NCBI GenBank assembly: GCA_947428535.1
Contig: CANEMG010000029.1
Coordinates: forward strand, 1 to 8,196
Source: an uncultured Clostridium sp.
GTDB lineage: Bacteria; Bacillota; Clostridia; TANB77; CAG-508
DNA: 8,196 nucleotides
Reading direction: 5' to 3'
Both the position numbers and the translations under genes were made by a program. The notes under the pieces were generated by a model. That model was not told the origin of the DNA, made no database searches, and worked only from the letters and a program-made list of their open reading frames with translations. Below are positions 1 to 7,049 of the stretch, one piece after another (within the stretch, counting starts at the first letter, position 1; every line of letters begins with the position of its first letter).

Positions 1-1247
1 AATTCCTCTAATGAATAATCCTCAAAGTCTATCTCATATCCTATTCTTGATTTTAATCCTGGATTTAAATCTCTAAATTTTCTCATTTCTTCTGTATATC
101 CAGCAAATATTATTATTAACCTTCCTTGGTAATCTTCCATTGCTTTTAATAATGTTGCTACACATTCTGCTGAATAACTAGCATTTGTTCCACTATGTTC
201 CATTATTGAATATGCTTCATCTATGAATAACACTCCATCTAATGCTGATTCTATTACAGCTTGAGTTTTCGGACCTGTTTGTCCTAAAAATTCTCCTATT
301 AAATCTTGTGATTGTACTTCTACTAATTTATTATTTTTTACATATCCTAAATTATAATAAATTTCTGCAAGTAACCTTGCTACTGTTGTTTTTCCTGTTC
401 CAGCATTTCCTTTAAATATCATATGCATATTAAAGTCTGGCACTCTATTTAATTTTTTATTTAATTCTATTACTGAAACAAAACCATCAATTGTCTCTTT
501 AACTTTCTCAAGTCCTATTAAAGAATTTAAATCATCTAATATTTCACTTACACCACGTTGTTTATCTTTTTTAGTTTCATTAAATATGTCTATATCTTTA
601 TTTGTTATTACTTTCAGTTCATTATCATTTGTATAATTTGCTGCATGAGTTACTACTAATCTATCAAATAAATTCATAACAAATCTGGCATTTCCAAAAT
701 TTCTACCTATTTTATTTTTCATAATTATTTTTTCTACTTTAGAAATAACTCCTTCTTCTAATGTAAATTCATTTCCATTTGCTTCATCATTAAATATTTG
801 AATTAATTCATTATTAGAAAAGTCAGGAAATTCTAATTCATACCCTATTCTTGACATCAACCCTTGATTAGCATTCATAAAGTCGTTCATTTCTTTTGTA
901 TATCCAGCAAATATTATAATTAGTCTATCTTTATATAAATCCATTGCTTTACATATTGTTGCAATACATTCTGCTGGATAATTAGAATTAGATCCTCCTT
1001 TACTTGCCATTATCGTATATGCTTCATCTATAAATAACACTCCATCTAATGCTGATTCTATTACAGCTTGGGTTTTTGGAGCAGTCTCTCCTAAATGTGT
1101 TCCTATTAAATTTTTGCTACTAACTTCTATTATTTTATTTTCACTTATAAATCCTAATTTATAAAATAATTCTGCAAGTAATCTTGCTACTGTTGTTTTT
1201 CCTGTTCCAGCATTTCCTTTAAATATCATATTTAAATTAGCAAATCC
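1..1247 (-). CDS. C-terminal part of tandem CbxX/CfxQ-type AAA+ ATPase (two active AAA modules; runs off window)
   Basis: This is the continuation, in the +1 frame, of the gene that starts at 3000; the 3' end lies outside the window. If the frames are joined, numbering continues at residue 585. AAA module 1 has Walker A GNAGTGKT at about 595-602, Walker B with D658-E659 (VLFIDEAYT), a strand-loop segment IIIFAGYTKEM, SRIGYELEF, and a C-terminal lid with RNFGNARFV. Module 2, 269 residues later, has Walker A at about 864-871 and D927-E928, and is cut at the window edge just after SRIGYEIDF. This order (P-loop, DEA, AGY, SRxxYEI, GNAR) is that of the CbxX/CfxQ/SpoVK family: ATP-driven hexameric remodelling enzymes such as rubisco activase CbbX, SpoVK and EccA. 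The substrate here is unknown. The first ATG in this frame (1229-1227) has no Shine-Dalgarno sequence and would start inside the AAA fold, so independent translation looks unlikely. Confidence 0.85.
213..424. repeat. DNA repeat encoding Walker A-Walker B block, copy in AAA module 2
   Basis: The block matches 1020-1231 at a constant offset of 807 bp (269 codons). Exact identity holds over 376-424 against 1183-1231 (49 bp, Walker A) and over 226-263 against 1033-1070 (38 bp, after Walker B), including silent third positions. The sequence between the two blocks is more diverged. Confidence 0.85.
1020..1231. repeat. DNA repeat encoding Walker A-Walker B block, copy in AAA module 1
   Basis: Partner of 213-424. 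The identity at silent positions suggests an internal tandem duplication of the AAA module that is either recent or kept alike by gene conversion. Motif conservation combined with strong A/T codon bias could account for part of it. Confidence 0.85.
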
Positions 1248-1251
1248 GAAC
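1237..1251 (-). other. +1 frame break at GTT CGG A in the AAA+ gene
   Basis: The upstream frame reads GAT ACA GTT CGG ATT TGC TAA. The AAA domain continues in the frame GGA TTT GCT AAT TTA AAT ATG ATA TTT, giving FANLNMIFKGN. The downstream copy of the module has V-P-D-F-N-M-H-M-I-F-K with the same residue count if exactly one base is skipped here. The upstream limit of the shift is a TAG in the +1 frame (about 1262-1260) and the downstream limit is the TAA at 1239-1237, so the event must lie in about 20 bases. CGG (1248-1246) is the only rare codon in that stretch. The sequence cannot show whether this is recoding, mutation or an assembly error. Confidence 0.85.
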
Positions 1252-3000
1252 TGTATCTATTTTTTTACTATATTCTAAATATTTCAAAAGTTCATTTACT
1301 TTATCTTTTACTTCGGTAATTCCTATTAAAGAATTTATATCATCCATAATTTCTTTAATTTCTCTTGTTGCTGTTGTTTTTGGTGCATCTTCCTTTTCAA
1401 ATGAATTATTTACATCTAAAGTTTTAAATTTATCAAATATTATTTTATTACATAAATTAGATATATAAACACATTCATTTACAGTATTTGGATTATATGT
1501 ATTTTCAATGTATGTAGTTAATTCATCTAAAAATGCATTATCTATTTTCATAATAGTTTCTAACTTTTGTACTACTTTATTTCTTATTTTTTCTACATCA
1601 AATCCATCAATATATATTTTTTTGTTTATAAGTGTACTTTCAATTGCAGGATGCTTTTCTGTTATATCTTTTAAAACTGCTTCATCTTCTATAAAAACTG
1701 TTATCGCTCTTGGATTACGCATACTAAATTTTTCAATTCCTGCTAAAAGTCCATCTACTCTATATTCATTTAAATTTTTAATTTTTCCTAAATTTTCAAA
1801 AATTATAAAATCATTTTTTGAATATAGTGCTTCTACTTGCATCATAATATCTGTAGAATCTTTTGACTTTCTTACAAGAATTTCTGCATCCGCCCATAAT
1901 GTTGGTTTATTTCCAATATAATTAAATGTTCTTGCAAATTTGTTTATAATATTTACTACTTTATCTATTATTAGATTATTTTTAGTATATAAAGCTATAT
2001 TAAAATGAATATAAGGCAAATCTTCATTAAAATAATAGTTTCTTATATATGTTAAAATTGCTATTATTTCTTCTTTTTCCTTTTCAGAACATTCTAATTC
2101 TTTAACAGAATGTACATATTGATTATAATAAGGAATTCTAAATTCACTCTCCTTAAAATTTCTCTTCTCTAAAAGCTTGTCTATTAATTCATTTTCTGAC
2201 AAATTATTTTCTAAACATAAATATCTTAAATACACCGCAAGTTTAATTGGAGATCTATCAAAAATATATGAATAGTTTTCTCCTAATTCCTCTTCTATAT
2301 TGTTTAAATTAAATTTTCCTTCGGTTCCTTTATTTTGATTAAAATATTCATTTAAATTATTAAAAAAAGAATTGTTTTTTACATCAAAATCTAATTGTTT
2401 GTATACTAAATCTATTTGTTCTTGCCTCTCAATACGAATACTATCTGATACTAAAAGCATTTCTGCTCCTAAAATATCCATAGAATTTTTTATGTATTTA
2501 TTTACTTCATCTGCAATAACTCCAATAGTTTTAGATTCTGATGAAATTTCTCTTTTTTCTTCATCACATAACATTCTAAATATTTTTTTAGCATCAAAAT
2601 TATTGTCTGCAATACATTTTTTAATATATGAAACTAATTTAAATGGACAAATACTACTATCTATATTACAATATGTACATTTTGATTTTAAATTCACTTC
2701 TAAATTGTTTAAATTCAATCTCCATGTATTTCTATATTCTGTTAATGTATATCCTATATATGTTAAAAATATTTTTTCTAATAAATCTTCTGAGTCATTA
2801 AAATTTTTAGCACATAATTTCAAATATGATAAATCTAATATATTAGTAGGTTTACTTATTTCTTTTCCATTTTCCATAACATTTTCATTTATCATTGAAT
2901 ATGTTAATAATTGTGTATTAAACACATATTTAGCTAAATTTATTTCTTCTTTACTAAATTTTTCTTTTAAAAATAATACAAATTTTTCTGTTTCGTCCAT
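1237..3000 (-). CDS. N-terminal part of large AAA+ ATPase, interrupted by a +1 frame break
   Basis: The 587-codon frame starts at ATG 3000 with a good ribosome binding site (GAGG, 5 nt spacing), 13 nt after the amidase stop, so it is co-transcribed with the amidase. Residues 1-330 are mostly helical and charged and I do not recognise them; they contain a cysteine group C108-x2-C111-x6-C118 with C129 nearby, possibly metal-binding. Residues about 330-480 look like a degenerate AAA module without Walker A. Residues about 545-584 (EIMDDINSLIGITEVKDKV) are the usual lead-in helix of a CbxX-type AAA domain, matched by EILDDLNSLIGLEKVKETI before the next module. The frame then runs into CGG ATT TGC TAA, just where the Walker A strand should begin; the missing domain continues in the +1 frame. 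The natural product is inferred to be one protein of more than 999 residues. Function beyond ATP-driven protein remodelling cannot be assigned. Confidence 0.85.
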   Translation of the reverse strand: MDETEKFVLFLKEKFSKEEINLAKYVFNTQLLTYSMINENVMENGKEISKPTNILDLSYLKLCAKNFNDSEDLLEKIFLTYIGYTLTEYRNTWRLNLNNLEVNLKSKCTYCNIDSSICPFKLVSYIKKCIADNNFDAKKIFRMLCDEEKREISSESKTIGVIADEVNKYIKNSMDILGAEMLLVSDSIRIERQEQIDLVYKQLDFDVKNNSFFNNLNEYFNQNKGTEGKFNLNNIEEELGENYSYIFDRSPIKLAVYLRYLCLENNLSENELIDKLLEKRNFKESEFRIPYYNQYVHSVKELECSEKEKEEIIAILTYIRNYYFNEDLPYIHFNIALYTKNNLIIDKVVNIINKFARTFNYIGNKPTLWADAEILVRKSKDSTDIMMQVEALYSKNDFIIFENLGKIKNLNEYRVDGLLAGIEKFSMRNPRAITVFIEDEAVLKDITEKHPAIESTLINKKIYIDGFDVEKIRNKVVQKLETIMKIDNAFLDELTTYIENTYNPNTVNECVYISNLCNKIIFDKFKTLDVNNSFEKEDAPKTTATREIKEIMDDINSLIGITEVKDKVNELLKYLEYSKKIDTVRIC

Positions 3001-3013
3001 TTATACCTCTTTT
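3001..3013 (-). promoter_or_regulatory. Ribosome binding site of the AAA+ gene
   Basis: The whole gap between the amidase stop (TAG, 3016-3014) and the AAA+ start is AAAAGAGGTATAA. It holds a Shine-Dalgarno sequence GAGG five bases from the ATG at 3000. This supports that start and tight co-expression with the amidase. Confidence 0.75.
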
Positions 3014-4330
3014 CTAAAAATTATTTTGGATAGCTTCTACTATTCCTCTAATATAATTTTCTTTTTCTGATGTAATTATATTTAAATCATTTTTTATATA
3101 TCCTAGTTCAATTTGATAAGATTCAATTCCTTGGTTTGTATCATAATATTCATTTTTAGAATACAATGTATTTCTTCCATCTACATATGCTCTAGTAGCT
3201 ATTCCACCTACTTCTCTTATTGTATATAAATATGGTGTACTCTCTGTTATGTTATATGGTTCATATCCTTTTTTATTCGCTGTATTTATATATTCTTTCA
3301 TTACTGATTTTGTAAAATTTCTAACATATACTCCATCTGCGTGTTTAAATGAATTATTATTTGAATAGTTTATATTAGAATACTCTTTTATTTTACTTGC
3401 CATATCTTTTGCAAAATCTAGATTAGATTTTGGTGGACAATAAATTTCTAATCCCTTTAAACCTTTTACACCATTATTAATATGAAAAGATATCATAAGT
3501 TTTGATTTACTTTCACAAGCAGTAGTAATTCTTCCATCTTTATCATACATATTTGTATCTGTATAATGTTCACTATTACTTTCATCTCTTGTTAATTTTA
3601 CTTTATATCCTATTTCTTCTAATCTAGTTTTTAAAGTTTTTGCATAATCTAAAGTAACATCAGCTTCTGTTATAGAACCAGATCTTTCTCCTGTATCTTT
3701 TCCTCCATGACCTGCATCTATTACTATATCATATACATCCTCTGGTAAACTTACATCTTCTAAACTAATCTTTAAAATATTATATTTATTATTGTTATAA
3801 TCTTTTTCTAAAAATTCAATTCTAGCTCTTTTATTTTTTTCTTCATCTGTTATTGTATAATAATCAATATTGCTATATTTTGAAGAATTAACAAATGAAT
3901 AATATTTAGGATCTGCACTATTATTTAATTTAAGTCTAAGCAAAATATAATATTCTGATGTATTTAATTCATCTATTATAATTCCGGAATTTATTTCTAC
4001 ATCAGAAGAAAAAGTTAAATTATTTTCTTCAAAACTATAATTTACATTATATACATTTTCATAATCTGCTCCATCTGTTATTACTAATTTAGCACCTTCA
4101 AAATTATCTTTTTTTATATTGCTAATTTTTCCGTTTATATTAAAAGCCCTTCCATATGTATAAAACTCTGTAACATCAGCCGGATTGTCTTGTATCATAT
4201 TTAAAATCTTAGCTTCTAATTCTCTTTTTTCTCGTTCAGGAATTTCTTTTTTTACTGTAATAGAAACTCCTAGAAAAATTCCTACAATCATAAGTATTAA
4301 TACAACAGATTTAAAAACTTTATTTAACAT
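3014..4330 (-). CDS. Membrane-anchored N-acetylmuramoyl-L-alanine amidase (Amidase_3 family)
   Basis: This 438-residue zinc amidase cleaves the bond between N-acetylmuramic acid and L-alanine in peptidoglycan. Residues about 7-26 form one hydrophobic segment after a basic start (MLNKVFK), with no lipobox, so it is a signal anchor or uncleaved signal and the enzyme acts outside the membrane. Residues about 45-195 are a beta-rich, Asn-rich region that I do not recognise, perhaps for wall or protein binding. The catalytic domain starts at DIVIDAGHGG. The expected zinc ligands are H208, E222 and H283 (SFHINN), and the catalytic glutamate is E408 in YQIELGYIKN. Between H283 and E408 the domain carries a long insert (about 300-400, with REVGGIATRAYVDGRN). 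The start is supported by AGGTG seven bases upstream. It lies 45 bp after rimO and 13 bp before the AAA+ gene, in one operon. A cell-division, sporulation or germination role (CwlD/AmiC-like) is possible but not shown. Confidence 0.9.
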   Translation of the reverse strand: MLNKVFKSVVLILMIVGIFLGVSITVKKEIPEREKRELEAKILNMIQDNPADVTEFYTYGRAFNINGKISNIKKDNFEGAKLVITDGADYENVYNVNYSFEENNLTFSSDVEINSGIIIDELNTSEYYILLRLKLNNSADPKYYSFVNSSKYSNIDYYTITDEEKNKRARIEFLEKDYNNNKYNILKISLEDVSLPEDVYDIVIDAGHGGKDTGERSGSITEADVTLDYAKTLKTRLEEIGYKVKLTRDESNSEHYTDTNMYDKDGRITTACESKSKLMISFHINNGVKGLKGLEIYCPPKSNLDFAKDMASKIKEYSNINYSNNNSFKHADGVYVRNFTKSVMKEYINTANKKGYEPYNITESTPYLYTIREVGGIATRAYVDGRNTLYSKNEYYDTNQGIESYQIELGYIKNDLNIITSEKENYIRGIVEAIQNNF

Positions 4331-4337
4331 ATAATAA

Positions 4338-4342
4338 CACCT
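4338..4342 (-). promoter_or_regulatory. Ribosome binding site of the amidase gene
   Basis: AGGTG lies seven bases upstream of the ATG at 4330, inside the 45-bp gap after the rimO stop. I see no terminator or promoter in that gap, which supports co-transcription with rimO. Confidence 0.6.
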
Positions 4343-4375
4343 GCATACTTATTTAGGTTTTTAGATACCTATAAA

Positions 4376-5682
4376 CTATACTATTTTTCCTACTAAATCA
4401 TAATCTCTAACTTCGATTATTTCACATTTTATAAAATCTCCTGGTCTTACTTTCCCATTGTTTTTTATAAATATCGTTCCATCTTCATTTGGAATGTCCA
4501 TATAGCTTCTAGCACATATATATTTATTGTCATCTGAAAATCCATCTACTATAGCTTCATATGTATTTCCAATTTTTTCTTCAAGTTTAATTTTAGAAAT
4601 TTGTTTTTCTAATTTCATTATTTTGTCAAGTCTTGATTGTTTTGTTTTATGATGTACTTGTTCTTTTATTTTAGCTGCTGGAGTACCATCTTCTTTCGAA
4701 TATTTAAATACTCCTAACTTTTCAAATTTTGCTTCATTTACAAATTCATATAATTCAAAAAAATCTTCTTCTGTTTCTCCTGGAAATCCTACTATCATTG
4801 TTGTTCTTAAAATTACATTTGGTATTTCTTTTCTAATTTTTTGAATTGTATTTCTTATTGATGCACTATCGCTTTTTCTATTCATTCTTTTCAAAACTCT
4901 ATCTGAAAAATGTTGTAATGGTATATCAAAATACTTGCATATTTTATCATTTCTTTTGACTACTTCTATAAGTTCATCTGTGATACTTTCTGGATAAGCA
5001 TATAAAAATCTAATCCACCTAAATCCTTCTATTTTACATAGCTTATCAAGTAATTCTGCTAATCTTGGTTTTCCATACAAATCTATTCCATATTTAGTTG
5101 TGTCTTGTGCTATTACTATTAACTCTTTTATTCCATATTTAGCTAACTTTTCTGCTTCTTCTAAAATATCTTCCATTTTCCTACTTACGAATGGCCCTCT
5201 TATATATGGAATTGCACAATATGTACATCTATTACTACATCCTTCTGCTATTTTTAAATATGCTGTAGTATTTCCTGTCGATATAACTCTATTCATATAA
5301 TCTAATGGATTTATTGATGTTGTTTCTTTTTTTATAACCTTAGATATTTTCTCCCACAAATTATCATATTCATCTATACTTAAAAACAAATCAACTTCTG
5401 GAATGGATTTTTCTAATTCGGTTTTATATCTTTGTACTAAACATCCCATTGCAATTAAATATTTACAATTTCCAGTTTTTTTATATTCCGCCATTTCTAA
5501 TATACAATTAATTGCTTCTTCTTTTGCAGATTCAATAAATCCACAAGTATTTATAACTATTATTTCTGCTTCTTGTGGGTTATTTACTATTTCAAATTTT
5601 TCTTTTTTAAATAGTCCTATACACATTTCCGTGTCAACTAAATTTTTACTGCATCCGAAGTGATATAAATCCTACTTTCATT
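4376..5682 (-). CDS. rimO: RimO, ribosomal protein S12 (uS12) methylthiotransferase; 5' end out of frame
   Basis: RimO is a radical-SAM enzyme that adds a methylthio group to the conserved aspartate of ribosomal protein S12. The gene starts at ATG 5682 (MKVGFISL). The expected next residues GCSKNLVDTEM appear only after removing one base near 5658 and one T in 5643-5640; the remaining 416 codons (from ATG 5626) are open to the stop at 4376. The repaired protein has 434 residues, the normal family length. Numbering from M5626: second and third auxiliary-cluster cysteines C28 (NTCGF) and C62 (GCLVQRY), radical-SAM motif C130-x3-C134-x2-C137 (EGCSNRCTYCAIP), and a C-terminal TRAM domain from about 350. 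SIDEY and YFDIPLQHFSDRVL favour RimO over MiaB. The first auxiliary cysteine lies in the out-of-frame part, so a product started at 5626 would lack a cluster ligand and no Shine-Dalgarno sequence precedes it. It is the first gene of an operon with the amidase and AAA+ genes. Confidence 0.9.
5639..5661 (-). other. Double +1 frame break near the 5' end of rimO (CTT CGG A and AAATTTTA)
   Basis: From the start codon the frame reads TCA CTT CGG ATG CAG TAA. Skipping C5658 gives CTT GGA TGC AGT AAA AAT, which encodes the universal RimO motif L-G-C-S-K-N. That frame then reads TTT AGT TGA. Skipping one T in 5643-5640 gives TTA GTT GAC ACG GAA ATG, which encodes LVDTEM and joins the main frame. A single one-base gain could also restore the frame overall, but it would yield SDAVKI in place of the conserved GCSKN. 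Two one-base excesses are therefore the better reading. Confidence 0.85.
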
Positions 5683-5758
5683 ATACTTTATCTATTCCTT
5701 TTCTAAATTAATTATATATTTACAATTTGTTTTTTTACTCTTTTATCTATTCTATTGT

Positions 5759-5787
5759 ATTATATATTATCTGCTGACTTTTTACAA
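5759..5787 (-). promoter_or_regulatory. Sigma-A-type promoter for the rimO-amidase-AAA+ operon
   Basis: A -35 box TTGTAA (5787-5782) and a perfect -10 box TATAAT (5764-5759) are separated by exactly 17 bases. Transcription would start near 5752, leaving a leader of about 70 nt before the rimO ATG at 5682. A modest AAAGGA Shine-Dalgarno sequence lies about 14 bases upstream of that ATG. The promoter follows directly after the terminator of the preceding unit. Confidence 0.7.
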
Positions 5788-5821
5788 CAGAAATTATATC
5801 CTTTTCAAGTAATCTCTTAAA

Positions 5822-5861
5822 ACTAAAAAAGAGTTTAGCTATATTACAAGTTAAACTCTTT
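5822..5861 (-). terminator. Rho-independent terminator after the RNase E/G gene
   Basis: On the minus strand AAAGAGTTTA (5861-5852) pairs with TAAACTCTTT (5837-5828), a 10-bp stem with a 14-nt loop, followed by a T-rich tail (TTTTTTAGTTTT, overlapping the stem end). It begins 18 bp after the stop codon of the RNase gene and separates the pth-rng unit from rimO. Confidence 0.8.
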
Positions 5862-5879
5862 CATTCATACAATATAAAT

Positions 5880-7049
5880 TTATTCATCTTTTTTGCTATT
5901 AATATGTTTTCTAGTTAGTTCCATTAGATTTAATTTTGTAAATTCTTCTATTTGTATTTTTGATCTATCTTTTTTACTGTTTTTTATTATTTCATTTATT
6001 ACAGCTTTTTTATTTTTCTCTTCATACATATCTATAAAGTCAATTATTATTATTCCACTTATATCTCTAAGTCTTATTTGTTTAGAAATTTCTTTAGCTG
6101 CTTCTAAATTAACTGCTGTAACAGTTTCTTCAACATCTTTTTTTCCTATAAATTTGCCACTATTAACATCTATAGCAACTAAAGCTTCTGTTTTATCTAT
6201 AGTTATAAATGCACCGCTTTTAAGCCATATTTTATTTGTTTTTAAAGCTCTTAACTGTTTTTCTAAAGAATACTTTTCTAAAATACTATCATTAATTTCG
6301 ATTTCTATATTTGTTCCTATTTCTTCTAAAATATTTCTTATAAGCTTCATATCTTTTTCATTCTGCAAAACTATCTTATCTAAATTACTATCCACTAAAT
6401 CAATTACTGTTTTCTTTATAATTCCTCCTTTATCATATATTTTTTGTGGTATTTTATCTATGTTTATTTCTTTTATATTTTTCCAATTTTCTATAGATTT
6501 TAATATGTCTTCTTTTATCTCTTCTTCTGAATGACTTTCTGCAACTGTTCTAATTATAGCACCAGTTCCTTCTGGTAAGTATTTTTTTGCTATATTTTTT
6601 AAACGTTCTTTTTCTTTTTCATCTTCTATTTTTTGTGATACTGTTATAAATGTGGCATTTGGCATAAAAACTATAAATCTACTACTTAAACTAATATGTG
6701 TAGAAAGTCTAGGTCCTTTTTTATCTATCGCCTCTCTTTTTACTTCTACAATAATCGGATCTCCTGGCTTTATAAGTTCATTTATAGGCTTTTCTTCTTG
6801 ATATTCTTGTTTTGTTATATCTATTTTAGGTAGTATATCTTTAGCATGAATAAATGCAGCTTTCTTTTCTCCAATATTAACAAATGCTGATTGAAGTCCT
6901 GTTAACACATTTTGAACTTTACCAACATAAATGTTTCCCTCAATAGATTTATTTTCTTCATCTTCTTCATATTTTTCAACTAATTCTTCATCTTCTACTA
7001 AGGCTATTACTTTTTTATTATTTGAGTTAAAAACAATTAATTCCTTCAT
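5880..7049 (-). CDS. rng: Ribonuclease E/G family endoribonuclease, short form without zinc-link
   Basis: This single-strand-specific endoribonuclease of RNA decay and rRNA processing has 389 residues. An S1 domain lies at about 36-115 (EGNIYVGKVQNVLTGLQSAFVNIG), followed by the RNase-H-like and 5'-sensor parts (GPRLSTHISL, GTGAIIRTVAE at about 161-171). The catalytic DNase-I-like domain has the two magnesium-binding aspartates D294 (VAIDVNSGKF) and D337 (IIIDFIDMY). The protein ends at LMELTRKHINSKKDE, so it lacks the CPxC zinc-link and small domain that hold E. coli RNase E/G dimers and tetramers together. The terminator follows directly and I see no continuing frame, so this looks like the true end. 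The ATG abuts the pth stop (TAAATG) with only a weak Shine-Dalgarno sequence, suggesting translational coupling. The symbol rng follows its size; it is not evidence of E. coli RNase G specificity. Confidence 0.92.
   Translation of the reverse strand: MKELIVFNSNNKKVIALVEDEELVEKYEEDEENKSIEGNIYVGKVQNVLTGLQSAFVNIGEKKAAFIHAKDILPKIDITKQEYQEEKPINELIKPGDPIIVEVKREAIDKKGPRLSTHISLSSRFIVFMPNATFITVSQKIEDEKEKERLKNIAKKYLPEGTGAIIRTVAESHSEEEIKEDILKSIENWKNIKEINIDKIPQKIYDKGGIIKKTVIDLVDSNLDKIVLQNEKDMKLIRNILEEIGTNIEIEINDSILEKYSLEKQLRALKTNKIWLKSGAFITIDKTEALVAIDVNSGKFIGKKDVEETVTAVNLEAAKEISKQIRLRDISGIIIIDFIDMYEEKNKKAVINEIIKNSKKDRSKIQIEEFTKLNLMELTRKHINSKKDE

Noticed and set aside
266..271. TTCGGA on the plus strand as a third shift site
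   Set aside because: It is on the non-coding strand; the gene reads GGT CCG AAA there and the frame is intact.
1253..1270. A7 run in the AAA+ gene as the place of the frame break
   Set aside because: Changing the run length would lead directly into TAG in the +1 frame, so the break must be after it.
1508..3070. Plus-strand open frames of 137 and 232 codons opposite the AAA+ gene
   Set aside because: They are antisense to a convincing gene, rich in Phe/Ser/Ile as expected of shadow frames, and match no family I recognise.
4331..4375. Short inverted repeat AGGT/ACCT after rimO as a terminator
   Set aside because: It has four-base arms and no T-tract; the operon most likely continues.
5624..5626. 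ATG 5626 as the true start of rimO
   Set aside because: It would remove MKVGFISLGCSKNLVDTE, including a cluster cysteine. There is no Shine-Dalgarno sequence before it, and the missing residues are encoded directly upstream in other frames.
5100..5663. Plus-strand open frames opposite rimO
   Set aside because: They are antisense shadows of a strongly conserved gene, with no ribosome binding sites.
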